NCBI RefSeq assembly: GCF_002109495.1
Contig: NZ_LVJN01000014.1
Span: 101,518-165,517, forward strand
DNA from: Magnetofaba australis IT-1
Lineage (GTDB): Bacteria; Pseudomonadota; Magnetococcia; Magnetococcales; Magnetococcaceae
Direction of reading: 5' to 3'
Length of the DNA stretch: 64,000 nt
Shown: one piece after another, positions 9,125 through 17,500 of the stretch
Layout of the letters: each line of letters opens with the position of its first letter
Position numbering within the stretch: the stretch's first letter is position 1
The notes under the pieces: model-generated
What the model was told of the DNA's origin: nothing
The model's input: the letters and a program-made list of their open reading frames with translations, nothing else
Databases searched by the model: none
Program-made: the position numbers and the translations under genes

Positions 9125-9702
9125 CGCTTCCTCAGCACTTCGACAGGGGGCGGGGAATCGACCTCAACGCCTATGATCACGCGACGTTGTCCACCCTGTA
9201 CTGCGTTTACTTCCAGCGCCAGCGGAGCCCCTTGCGCGTCATCTCCAGACAGGTTATCACTCCACCCTGCTGGGGTCAGATAGCGAAAGCTCACTGGCTG
9301 CTGCGCGCTGTATACCACAACACCGGATGAGGGCTCCGCCGAATCATTACGCACGTTGCGCCATACATCCACGCTATCAGAACTCTGTTTGTTGACGTAT
9401 GCGACAGAGTAGATGACCCCATCCGTGGAGGCGATATCGCCGCTCCACCCCTGTGGGCTGCCAAGAAATGGGCCCGGCGCCGCTGTCAGATTACTCAGAT
9501 CACGGCGCAACTGTGTGATCAGATACCGCCAATATTGATCGGCCTCCAGTCGCTGCTGGACCCGCCTGCTTGTTTCAGCGCCCATGCTCCAGGCGCCATA
9601 AATGGCCGAAGAGACCAAACCGGCCAAACTCAACGCAATCATCAACTCAATGAGGGTGAAGCCCGCCAGCTTGCGCCGCTCAGTTGGTGATGTCGGCATC
9701 AT
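9121..9702 (-). CDS. gspJ: T2SS minor pseudopilin GspJ
   Basis: Minor pseudopilin with the prepilin cleavage motif LAG|FTLIELMIALSLAGL. I chose the paired ATG at 9702/9699, since longer versions run through gspG and would put an implausibly long leader before the cleavage site. With that start the gene overlaps the gspG stop (9680) by about 20 bp, a sign of translational coupling. The body (RLEADQYWRYLITQLRRDLSNL) matches the GspJ pattern. A prepilin peptidase (GspO/PilD) is needed for maturation but is not encoded in the window. Confidence 0.9.
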   Translation of the reverse strand: MMPTSPTERRKLAGFTLIELMIALSLAGLVSSAIYGAWSMGAETSRRVQQRLEADQYWRYLITQLRRDLSNLTAAPGPFLGSPQGWSGDIASTDGVIYSVAYVNKQSSDSVDVWRNVRNDSAEPSSGVVVYSAQQPVSFRYLTPAGWSDNLSGDDAQGAPLALEVNAVQGGQRRVIIGVEVDSPPPVEVLRKR

Positions 9703-10129
9703 CCCCCTCTCCCCCTTCGGAGCCATCCTTGCCGTAACAGACGATGTCGTACCATTGCGGATTGATTTTTCCTGGAGAGACGAACTGGTAGGCATTGCCC
9801 CAGGGGTCCATGGGGACTTCCCGCGCTTTCATATAGGGACCACGCCAATTACGCGCTGGCGGTTTGCCGCTGGGTTGTTGCAACAACGCTTTGAGCCCCT
9901 GCTCTGAACTGGGGTAGTAGCCGTTGTCCAGTTGGTAGTTATCCAACGCCATGGCAAGATTCTCGATCTGCGCCTGGGCCGCAGCAATCTTGCCCTGTTC
10001 GGTTTTTCCAAAAAAGCGCGGCCCCACAACGGACGCCAAAACGCCAATAATCACAATCACCACCAGCAATTCAATCAGGCTGAAGCCCTTGTCAGCTTCA
10101 TTAAACCTCCTGCGCACAGCACGGCTCAT
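9680..10129 (-). CDS. gspG: T2SS major pseudopilin GspG
   Basis: Main subunit of the periplasmic pseudopilus. It has the classic leader ending DKG|FSLIELLVVIVIIGVLAS and the GspG signature region (DNYQLDNGYYPSSEQGLKALL, WRGPYMK, PMDPWGN, YDIVCYGKDG). The acidic C-terminus (GGEGDDADITN) is consistent with the calcium-binding C-terminal loop of GspG. The length of 149 residues is normal. The start ATGA overlaps the preceding PDZ-lipoprotein gene. The most certain pseudopilin call in the cluster. Confidence 0.97.
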   Translation of the reverse strand: MSRAVRRRFNEADKGFSLIELLVVIVIIGVLASVVGPRFFGKTEQGKIAAAQAQIENLAMALDNYQLDNGYYPSSEQGLKALLQQPSGKPPARNWRGPYMKAREVPMDPWGNAYQFVSPGKINPQWYDIVCYGKDGSEGGEGDDADITN

Positions 10130-10611
10130 GGTCTTTCCTCATTCTCATTGAGTTCGCTGGTTTCGGACGCCTCTTTCGGTTCAAATGGCCCCAACAACAC
10201 GGTGACCTCCCTGAGTGTCCCAGCCTGCACGACCGACAGCCGCACAGAAGGCTCTGCATGGACCTCCATCATCTGCGCATAGGCGCTGCCCATGCCGCTG
10301 ATGCGCCGACCATTGATGGCGACCAGCGTATCTCCAACCGTCAACCCCACCCTGGCGGCGGGAGAGTTGGGGGTAATTCGCGTGATCCGTAGCACAGGCT
10401 CCGCAGAGATCGTCATATCTTCCGGAAGAGTCGCCCGGTCGGCCACCGTCACCATAACGCCTAATTTAGCACGATCCTGATGAACGGAATTCCAAGCATT
10501 CGACGCCAACAAATTGTCCAACTGCATTGACTGAGCGCAACCAGCCAAGAAAGACAATAGAAGAACGGAGAACACAACGCGTCCGAATATTCGCCTGATT
10601 TTTACCTGCAT
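10126..10611 (-). CDS. PDZ-domain lipoprotein inside the T2SS operon
   Basis: A 161-residue protein with a lipoprotein signal (VVFSVLLLSFLAGC, lipobox LAGC at about residues 22-25) followed by one PDZ domain (ITPNSPAARVGLTVGDTLVAINGRRISG) and a charged tail. It lies between gspI and gspG, 4 bp after gspI and overlapping gspG by 4 bp, so it should be made with the secretion machine. The family is not a standard Gsp component. It may be an accessory PDZ adaptor or a pilotin-like lipoprotein; both are inference. The residue after the cysteine is Ala, which does not act as an inner-membrane retention signal under the +2 rule, so outer-membrane sorting is expected. Confidence 0.8.
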   Translation of the reverse strand: MQVKIRRIFGRVVFSVLLLSFLAGCAQSMQLDNLLASNAWNSVHQDRAKLGVMVTVADRATLPEDMTISAEPVLRITRITPNSPAARVGLTVGDTLVAINGRRISGMGSAYAQMMEVHAEPSVRLSVVQAGTLREVTVLLGPFEPKEASETSELNENEERP

Positions 10612-10615
10612 CGTT

Positions 10616-11026
10616 TCAGCTTTCCTTCAAACCCTGACGCTCCAATATCCGTTGAGCTTCCCACGTCTCCAAGCGCACATCCCGGCTCTGCCCACCACGG
10701 ACAAATGAGACGATTGACACAATATGGAACAGCGCTTTCTGGCGCGAATCCTCAGACACCTCAATACGCCAGTGAAAACGCCCATCATCTCCATCTTCAC
10801 GGGTTGCCTGGAGCGGGTGATTGGTCACCGCCAGGACCAACCGGCTCTCGGCCAGATCGCGCGCACGGCCATAGTCGCTGGCCAAACCCGTAGACCACGC
10901 CGCGTTGGAAAACACGCTCAGAACCGCACTCAATCCGCCAGCGAGCACCGCTAGCGCAACCATCACTTCCAGCAGCGTAAAGCCTGTGCTTATGCCAAAC
11001 CAAGCACACAACCGACGGCGTCTCAT
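10616..11026 (-). CDS. gspI: T2SS minor pseudopilin GspI
   Basis: Minor pseudopilin with leader STG|FTLLEVMVALAVLAGGLSAV and a short globular domain (RARDLAESRLVLAVT, FHWRIEVSED) typical of GspI. At 136 residues it matches the family's usual size. The start ATGA overlaps gspH. With GspJ and GspK it would form the tip complex of the pseudopilus. Confidence 0.9.
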   Translation of the reverse strand: MRRRRLCAWFGISTGFTLLEVMVALAVLAGGLSAVLSVFSNAAWSTGLASDYGRARDLAESRLVLAVTNHPLQATREDGDDGRFHWRIEVSEDSRQKALFHIVSIVSFVRGGQSRDVRLETWEAQRILERQGLKES

Positions 11027-11514
11027 GGCGCCAATTTCAAACGGCCAAGCGGGGCCGACATGACCAATACCAACTCCTCAGCGCCTGGCGCCGCCAGCGT
11101 CATTGTTCCGGCATCGGACGAACCGTCCGGCCAAAATCGCAACTGATTGCGCGCCGCGCCCTGCTGCCCTCCAACAGGCTGAAAAACCGCCGTCACGCTC
11201 TCCGGTAGAGTGCGGGGCGCAGGCATTCCATCCGCCTGAGCCGCCTCCGGCAAACAGACATCATGCGCATTCGCTTCGGTTACCATCAGCGCCCTCCCGC
11301 TTTGGGATAAACGCAGACAAATCAGATGCTCGCTCTTTAGAGCGGCAAACCGCGCCATCTGCGCCATCGTGATGCAGCTTCTGGCCGCGTTCGACAGGCG
11401 GCTTGTGGTCAAGCGGTCGGAAAAGCGCGGCGCAACCACCGCCAAGGCAATGCTCATGATCGCCATAACCACCAGCAACTCGATCAGGGAAAAGCCTCTG
11501 TCAATTGCACTCAT
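11023..11514 (-). CDS. gspH: T2SS minor pseudopilin GspH
   Basis: Minor pseudopilin with leader DRG|FSLIELLVVMAIMSIALAV and the GspH-like domain (SNAARSCITMAQMARFAALKSEHLICLRL). It is 163 residues long. Overlaps at both ends (4 bp with the upstream small exported-protein gene, 4 bp with gspI) place it in the same transcript. The order H-I-(PDZ)-G-J-K differs from the common G-H-I-J-K order. Confidence 0.88.
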   Translation of the reverse strand: MSAIDRGFSLIELLVVMAIMSIALAVVAPRFSDRLTTSRLSNAARSCITMAQMARFAALKSEHLICLRLSQSGRALMVTEANAHDVCLPEAAQADGMPAPRTLPESVTAVFQPVGGQQGAARNQLRFWPDGSSDAGTMTLAAPGAEELVLVMSAPLGRLKLAP

Positions 11515-11876
11515 GGCCTGGCGTCAGAGGACGCGCGCCCTTTGCGTCGCTTGAACACAAACCCTTCATCGCGGGTCACGCCCACCAGTTCCCACCCCGC
11601 ATCGCCCAGCTCCGCCAAGCGCGGCTCTAATTGCTCCAACCGATTACGCTGCATCAGACGATACTCCCACTGCGTATCTGTCACCCGCTGCACGTCGCTG
11701 CGTAACAAATCTAATTTTTCCAGCAGAGTCGACATCCCTTCCAGGCTCAACGGCTCCGAAGTAACATTCGGCGCTGGCGGCGCGCTAAAATCGGAGGCAG
11801 CCGACTGGGCGTGCGACACCCCCGACGCAACGCTGGCCGCAAGCGTGAAAACCAAGGCGAAAACCGCACGCGCCAT
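11511..11876 (-). CDS. Small exported protein of the T2SS operon (DUF4177-like C-terminus)
   Basis: About 121 residues. The start ATG at 11876 follows GGGGAGAAACG; a GTG upstream lies across the gspF stop. It begins with a signal peptide (MARAVFALVFTLAASVASGVSHAQS), then a helical stretch (LLEKLDLLRSDVQRVTD) and a C-terminal motif (LAELGDAGWELVGVTRDEGFVFKR) that resembles DUF4177-type small proteins. The function is unknown. Its position between gspF and gspH and the ATGA overlap with gspH suggest a role tied to secretion. Confidence 0.7.
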   Translation of the reverse strand: MARAVFALVFTLAASVASGVSHAQSAASDFSAPPAPNVTSEPLSLEGMSTLLEKLDLLRSDVQRVTDTQWEYRLMQRNRLEQLEPRLAELGDAGWELVGVTRDEGFVFKRRKGRASSDARP

Positions 11877-11892
11877 CACCGTTTCTCCCCGT

Positions 11893-13122
11893 TTAGCCAC
11901 CAATCAGATTCATTTCAAAAATGGGCATCAGCATGGCGACCACCACCATGCCGACAACGCCCCCCATCACCAGGATCATGACGGGCTCCAGGATGGAGGT
12001 GAGGGTTTTCACCGTCTCATCCGTCTGGCGCTCGTAGATGGCGGCGACCTTCAGCATCATCGTGCCCACCCGGCCAGACTCCTCGCCCAACGTAATCATC
12101 TCCGTCACCAGTTCCGGAAACGCGCCAGTCGCCGCAAACGTCGGTCCGATGCGTCCACCCTCGCGTATGGCGTTGAGCGATCCGGTTATCGCATCTGAGA
12201 TCACCGCATTGCCCGCCACCCCTTTACCGGCCTCAAAGGTAGTCAGCAACGGCACGCCCGAATCCAACAAGGTGCCCATAATCCGGCACAGTCGCGCCAT
12301 GGCGACCTTACTAACAAAATCGCCGATTAACGGCGTTTTGAGTTGAATCCGGTCCAGTGTCAGACGTCCATTAGGCGTTTGACCATAGGTATGCACGCCG
12401 ACATACAGACCCACCAGCGTTCCAACAATCAGCCACCACCCCTGCTGCAGCACATCGCCGATCCCCAGCATGATCAGCGTCGGCGTTGGCAACGCCTGCC
12501 CCATGTCTTCAAACATCACCGCAAACTTGGGGATGACGAAAACGAACAGAATCAAGATCGAACCCAACATCGCCAACATCATCAACGCAGGGTAGGTCAT
12601 CGCGCCCTTGATCTTGGCGGCCAACTCCTCATCGGCTTCGCGCATGTCCGCCAAACGCTCCACCATCTGATCGAGGATTCCACCAGTCTCGCCTGCGCGG
12701 ACCATATTGACATACAGCGCGTTAAAATAGCCCGGATGTCGAGTCAGCGCCTCCGACAGGGTTGCCCCGGCGCGCACATCTTCATCCACCTGACCGAGGG
12801 CATCCGACAACTGCGGAATCTTCTCTTGTTTCTTAATAAATTTCAGCGCCTTGGCCAGAGGAAAACCGGCGTTTAGCAGAGTCGCCATCTGCCGCGTTAC
12901 CCGCGTTATCTCCTTTGGCTTGACGGCTTTCTTGAAGGCGAACAGCGAACCCTCTGTTGACGCGCCGCCCACGCCCTCCGCTGACTCGTCGCAAGCTTGT
13001 ACAGAGGTCGGCTTGAGTCCCATCTGACGCAACAATCCGACCGCCTCGCGACGGTCCGATGCGTCCACTTCTCCGCTGCGTTTGACCCCTTTGTCCAACG
13101 CAGTATAGGCAAATTTGGCCAT
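11893..13122 (-). CDS. gspF: T2SS inner-membrane platform protein GspF
   Basis: Polytopic platform protein of 409 residues. It starts MAKFAYTALDKGVKRSGEVDA, as GspF/PilC proteins do, and has two repeated T2SSF domains (ITRVTRQMATLLNAGFPLAKAL and later ARLCRIMGTLLDSGVPLLTT), each followed by membrane helices. The C-terminus contains the expected helix VMILVMGGVVGMVVVAMLMP. It is the first recognisable Gsp gene of the transcript, 40 bp after the upstream FG-GAP gene, so the operon may begin further upstream. Confidence 0.96.
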   Translation of the reverse strand: MAKFAYTALDKGVKRSGEVDASDRREAVGLLRQMGLKPTSVQACDESAEGVGGASTEGSLFAFKKAVKPKEITRVTRQMATLLNAGFPLAKALKFIKKQEKIPQLSDALGQVDEDVRAGATLSEALTRHPGYFNALYVNMVRAGETGGILDQMVERLADMREADEELAAKIKGAMTYPALMMLAMLGSILILFVFVIPKFAVMFEDMGQALPTPTLIMLGIGDVLQQGWWLIVGTLVGLYVGVHTYGQTPNGRLTLDRIQLKTPLIGDFVSKVAMARLCRIMGTLLDSGVPLLTTFEAGKGVAGNAVISDAITGSLNAIREGGRIGPTFAATGAFPELVTEMITLGEESGRVGTMMLKVAAIYERQTDETVKTLTSILEPVMILVMGGVVGMVVVAMLMPIFEMNLIGG

Positions 13123-13161
13123 GGAGTGATCTCATTGCAGCGCGCGCATACCGCGCGGCAT

Positions 13162-14466
13162 TTACAGGGCCCCGCTTTGAATGCCCAATCGCTGTAGAAT
13201 CAAGGCTTCCAATTCGCCCCGCACCGTATCATCCACGGCCAAAGCGTCCAAGGCGCGATTGACCTGCTCGATCTGCTCGGGGATGATCGGCGTGTCGGTC
13301 ATGTGTGCGCGGACGTATTCCTCCAACATGGCGGGACTATAGATCCCCTTGGCTATCTGCGTGTTGACCGACGCCCGGCTGAGTCCGGTCGTCTCGTCCC
13401 CCTGCGTGTTGAGATCCGCTTCCGTGGGCTGATAAGCGGGCACGGGCTCCTGGTTCAACGCCACATACTCGCGCACCCCGCCCGGGAACCCTTGCGGCGC
13501 CCCCCAAGCGGCGATGAAGTCGGGTTGGGGCTTGTTATCCACCCGCGCCGACGCCAGACCCGCCCCGGCTCCGCCAATGGCGACCATGGGCAACGGCGTG
13601 ACCTTATCGCTCCAGCCACGCGCGCGGCCTTGCGCATCAAGATTAAGCCCCACGTTCATCAGCAAGGTGCCCGTTCCCTTGGCGCTGGCGCTCCAGGAGA
13701 AGATCAAATCGAGTGCATAGTTCAGGTCAACGTTCTCTAGGGTCAGACCAACGCCCTTGAGCTCTACCCCGAGCGTGTTCAAAGCGGCGCCGTTGGCGAC
13801 GGGAAAAGGTTCGCTCCAGCTTTTCGCCGCGCCCTTCTCATCCAGATCAAAGCCTACGCGGTAGTAGCCGCGCGCCTTGCCGTCCGGCTGCACCACGCCC
13901 CAGGCGACGACCAACTCCGGACGGGCGTTGCCGGTGAGTTCCGCCATCGCCGCGCCCAGACCGCGACTCTTGCCGACGACCTGACCCGGCGCCGAAATCG
14001 CGTCACTCCAGGCTGCGACCCCATTGGCGTCGGCGTCCATACCCACGCGATAATGGATGCCGCCCTTCTCATCCAGCCAGGCGAAGAGCAGGTCCGGCGC
14101 CGCGTTCTGGTCAATTTTGCCCGCAGCCAGACCCACGCCCGCCGTTGCGCCAGGGATATCGCCCAGCGGCTTCCACGCCACCGGGGGATAATCCAGCATC
14201 TTGCCGTCTTTGTTGAAACGCTCCGCCTCGCCGCTGCGCTCATTGGCCAGATTGGCTGAAACGCCATAGTAGCCCTTGCCCTGGGCGACCCAGGCATAGG
14301 CCAGATCCGGCTTCGGGTTGTCATCCAGTTGTGTGGCGACAGCGCCGAACCCTTCACATGGCGAGCAGCCGAGCGCATTGGCCTGCGCTGAAGGCGGCGT
14401 GAGCGACCACAGGGCACATGCGGCCAATGCACACTGTGTACTCTTTCGATTACTGATCATACTCAT
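13162..14466 (-). CDS. Exported VCBS/FG-GAP-like repeat protein
   Basis: 434 residues with a signal peptide (ALAACALWSLTPPSAQANA) and about five repeats of roughly 55-60 residues. Each has the pattern NxxPDLxxAWxxxxGxxxYRVGxDLD (for example KPDLAYAWVAQGKGYYGVSA and RPELVVAWGVVQPDGKARGYY), suggesting a beta-propeller of FG-GAP/VCBS type. The C-terminal 90 residues are a separate helical part (EQIEQVNRALDALAVDD). The gene lies directly before gspF on the same strand, so it may be a cognate T2SS substrate or an operon leader gene. No enzymatic motif was seen. Confidence 0.75.
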   Translation of the reverse strand: MSMISNRKSTQCALAACALWSLTPPSAQANALGCSPCEGFGAVATQLDDNPKPDLAYAWVAQGKGYYGVSANLANERSGEAERFNKDGKMLDYPPVAWKPLGDIPGATAGVGLAAGKIDQNAAPDLLFAWLDEKGGIHYRVGMDADANGVAAWSDAISAPGQVVGKSRGLGAAMAELTGNARPELVVAWGVVQPDGKARGYYRVGFDLDEKGAAKSWSEPFPVANGAALNTLGVELKGVGLTLENVDLNYALDLIFSWSASAKGTGTLLMNVGLNLDAQGRARGWSDKVTPLPMVAIGGAGAGLASARVDNKPQPDFIAAWGAPQGFPGGVREYVALNQEPVPAYQPTEADLNTQGDETTGLSRASVNTQIAKGIYSPAMLEEYVRAHMTDTPIIPEQIEQVNRALDALAVDDTVRGELEALILQRLGIQSGAL

Positions 14467-14545
14467 ACTTACAATCCTGTTGAATACCGAGGTGGCAACT
14501 AAAGCCTATCACCTTGCCGCTTTATCGGCCCAATATGTGCAGGGA

Positions 14546-17500
14546 CTATTCACACACCTGATTATAAGTTGTCCGCCCCCTTCTTCCGACTACTGCTACC
14601 ATACGACAGTTTTGCTCATTGCTAGCGATGGTCGTAGTCGCAGGCGTTGTCGAGCCACTGCTTGAACTACTGCTTGAACTACTGCTTGAACTACTGCTTG
14701 AACTACTGCTTGAACTACTGCTTGAACTACTGCTTGAACTACTGCTTGAACTACTCGAACCACTTGTCGAGCTCGAACCAGTATTCCCCTGAATGATTTT
14801 CAGGAACTCTGAGTTGGCCTGGCCCATTTGGGTGCGCAGCGTGTTGATGTTTTGATTGACCACATCAACTTTGCCAATGATCTGGTCCAGCTTGGACTCC
14901 ACACGCGCCATCCAGGCCGAGAAGGCGGCGTCGGAAGTGATTCCAGTGGATGTCGTCGCAGCAGCGTCGTTCAGCGTGGTCAATGAGGTCTCCGCCTTGG
15001 TTTCATCCAACCCTCTGTAGAGCGTGGAAAGCGCCGTCACGCGGTGAGCCAGTCGCCACACCTGATTCGGTCGTCCATTGATGGCGTTACGCAACGAAAT
15101 GGCATCGTTGTCATTGCTGGACAACCAGTTCTGGTCCACCACTGTGTTCACGAACACCTGAAAGTTTTTCATGCTGGGCGCGAAAAAGAAGGAGCGCACG
15201 GCGTAACTATCCACCTTGCCGTAGCTGTCCTCCGCTGGCGTAACGCCATCGGAGTACAATCCAGACTCTTCCGGATCAACATTCACCGACATCGCGAAGC
15301 CGTCGGTGTTGTTGGTTTCCTCATTAGAAGAAATATTAAAATAGCCGCCGCCCATCGCCATCAAATCCCAATAGGACACACCTACCATAGCGGAAAGATT
15401 CATAGCCGCGCCCAGCGAGACTCCCATACCATACATATTGCTCGTGCTCTGTCGATACGAGCCGCCACGCGCGTTCCATGCGTACTTGTCCACCATACTG
15501 GTCAAGGCAATGCTACTGAAACCTGGAACAGAAGCGAAAGCGTTGTAGCCTGCGTGGTTTAAATAACGCGTGCGGACGCCCGCTTCGTGATCTTTGATGA
15601 TCCGGCTAAATTCTTCTATATCGGCGCGTTCTGGTGAGGCGTAGCTTTTCAAATCGCCCTGACGGGTATAGTTACCGTTGATCTTGAATGCTATGGCTGT
15701 TTTTTCTATCAGCCCATCATCTTTTGGGCCCAGGGATAGGCCGTAGTAGTGCTCGACGCCCTGCTCATCCTCGTTGGTGAGCGCATAGAGGCTGAGCTGA
15801 GTGCTCTGTAGCAGAACATAGCCGGTGTTCATCGGGCACCAATAGCCCTCCACCCAAATCGCGTCCGCCGTGCTGACATTGGGTGGGGAGTAGTTGCAGC
15901 CCACGCGCTCTTTTCCGGCGCCGCCCGCGGTCCCGTAGATCTTCTTATTGTCTGTGGGCACAGCCGTTGCTGAATAGCCCAACATGGCGTGGCTGCTATC
16001 CTGGGTAATCTCTTGTGACTGGTATCTGCTGCGGTGGTAGCTGAAATCGTAGCTCGCTTCAACGGCAAAGGCAAAACGTTCCGGTACGACTTCTGAACTG
16101 GGGCCCACGGGGCCCTCAATCTTCGCCATCACGCCCCAGTCCAAATCCTGGCTCCAAGTCGTGTCGGTGCTGGTTGTGTTACTCAAGCTGACGCTACTGG
16201 TATCGCTGTAATCATTGCCTGGCTGCATGTTTATCATGGGCACCGGCGGCGCGCCTTCGATATAGCCAATAATCGTCGGGTCAATTGACACCGTTTTCAA
16301 GAACTTGCCGCGTAGCTTGCCTTTAGGACGCAGCACCATAGAGCGCACGGGACCGGTTCCATCTCCTTTAGTGAAAAGGAAGATCCGTTCAAAGCTGCCG
16401 AACAACTCTTGCTTGACGTCTCCCGGCGTCTCTTCATATCTCACTGTGCGGAAGTTGGGCACCTCAATCACGCTCGGCACGGTCTTGTCGAAGTATTGAA
16501 TATCATTCCCAGTATTGTAGAGACGACCTTCATAGGCCGACCACATCTTCCAGCGGCTGGATATGGTGCTATTGGTGGGATCATAGGCGTAGCGAAGTTG
16601 GCTGTGTTTGCTATGCGATTCGAGATACCCACCGGCAGTGTACATATAGAGCTTGCCATCCACGCTGTTCAGTAGCCGCTTTCTGCTGGCTCTTGGAGTA
16701 GCATCAAGACCATAGACAACGTTTTGCCCCTCTGTCGCTTCACTGGATTTTTTGATCTCACTGGTATCGATCCAGCCATCCACATGGAGATTCAGATGGA
16801 TTGCAACGGGAGTCTTCCCCGTGCTAATCACCAACGACTTGGATGCCTTCAGTTTCTTCTGGCCATCTTCTGTGGTTAAATCGCCCTCAACCTTCTGGTT
16901 GGTCACAACCGCGTCGATAAAATCATATTTACCTCTATCGATTTTTCCGTATGTCAGATTACTGGCGTCAATACCCGGCAGGTCACTTGCTGTGATGGTG
17001 TGCTCAAGATAGTGGTTGAGCACCAGGTTTTTGACCTTCGTCGCGTCCACGGGATCAATTTCCAGATCAGTGAATCCCTTTGCTTGCGCCGTGGTTTTCG
17101 ACTCCGAATAGGGAATTTTCAAGTCCTCGGTTGCGAACCAACCATCCTCGCTGCGTAACTGCGACTGAATATGAATCTCAGGCGTGCTATTCTCCACGTA
17201 ATGGGAGATGAGAACCCACCGTTTCACGCCAGGGAAACCGCTCGGAACCAATAGCACTTTGAATGGGTCAGCTATACCTCCGCTTGAGAATTTCTTGTCG
17301 GTCCCTTTCTGGCCAGTGAACTTGACGACCTTGCGGCTCTCCTCCAGAAACGGGTTCCCCTTCTTATCGTACAGAGACCATTCGTCCTTCGTATCGCTCC
17401 CCACCTCTGGATTCGTTCTGGAACCGGAGAGCTTGTACCGCATCTCCTGCGGCCTTAACAACAGAACCTCGGATTTATTGTTGGCCTCATCTGTGGCGTT

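Noticed and set aside
14659..14754. Tandem repeats resembling a CRISPR array
   Set aside because: The units are 12 bp, contiguous and without unique spacers, and they encode polyserine in frame with a long gene.
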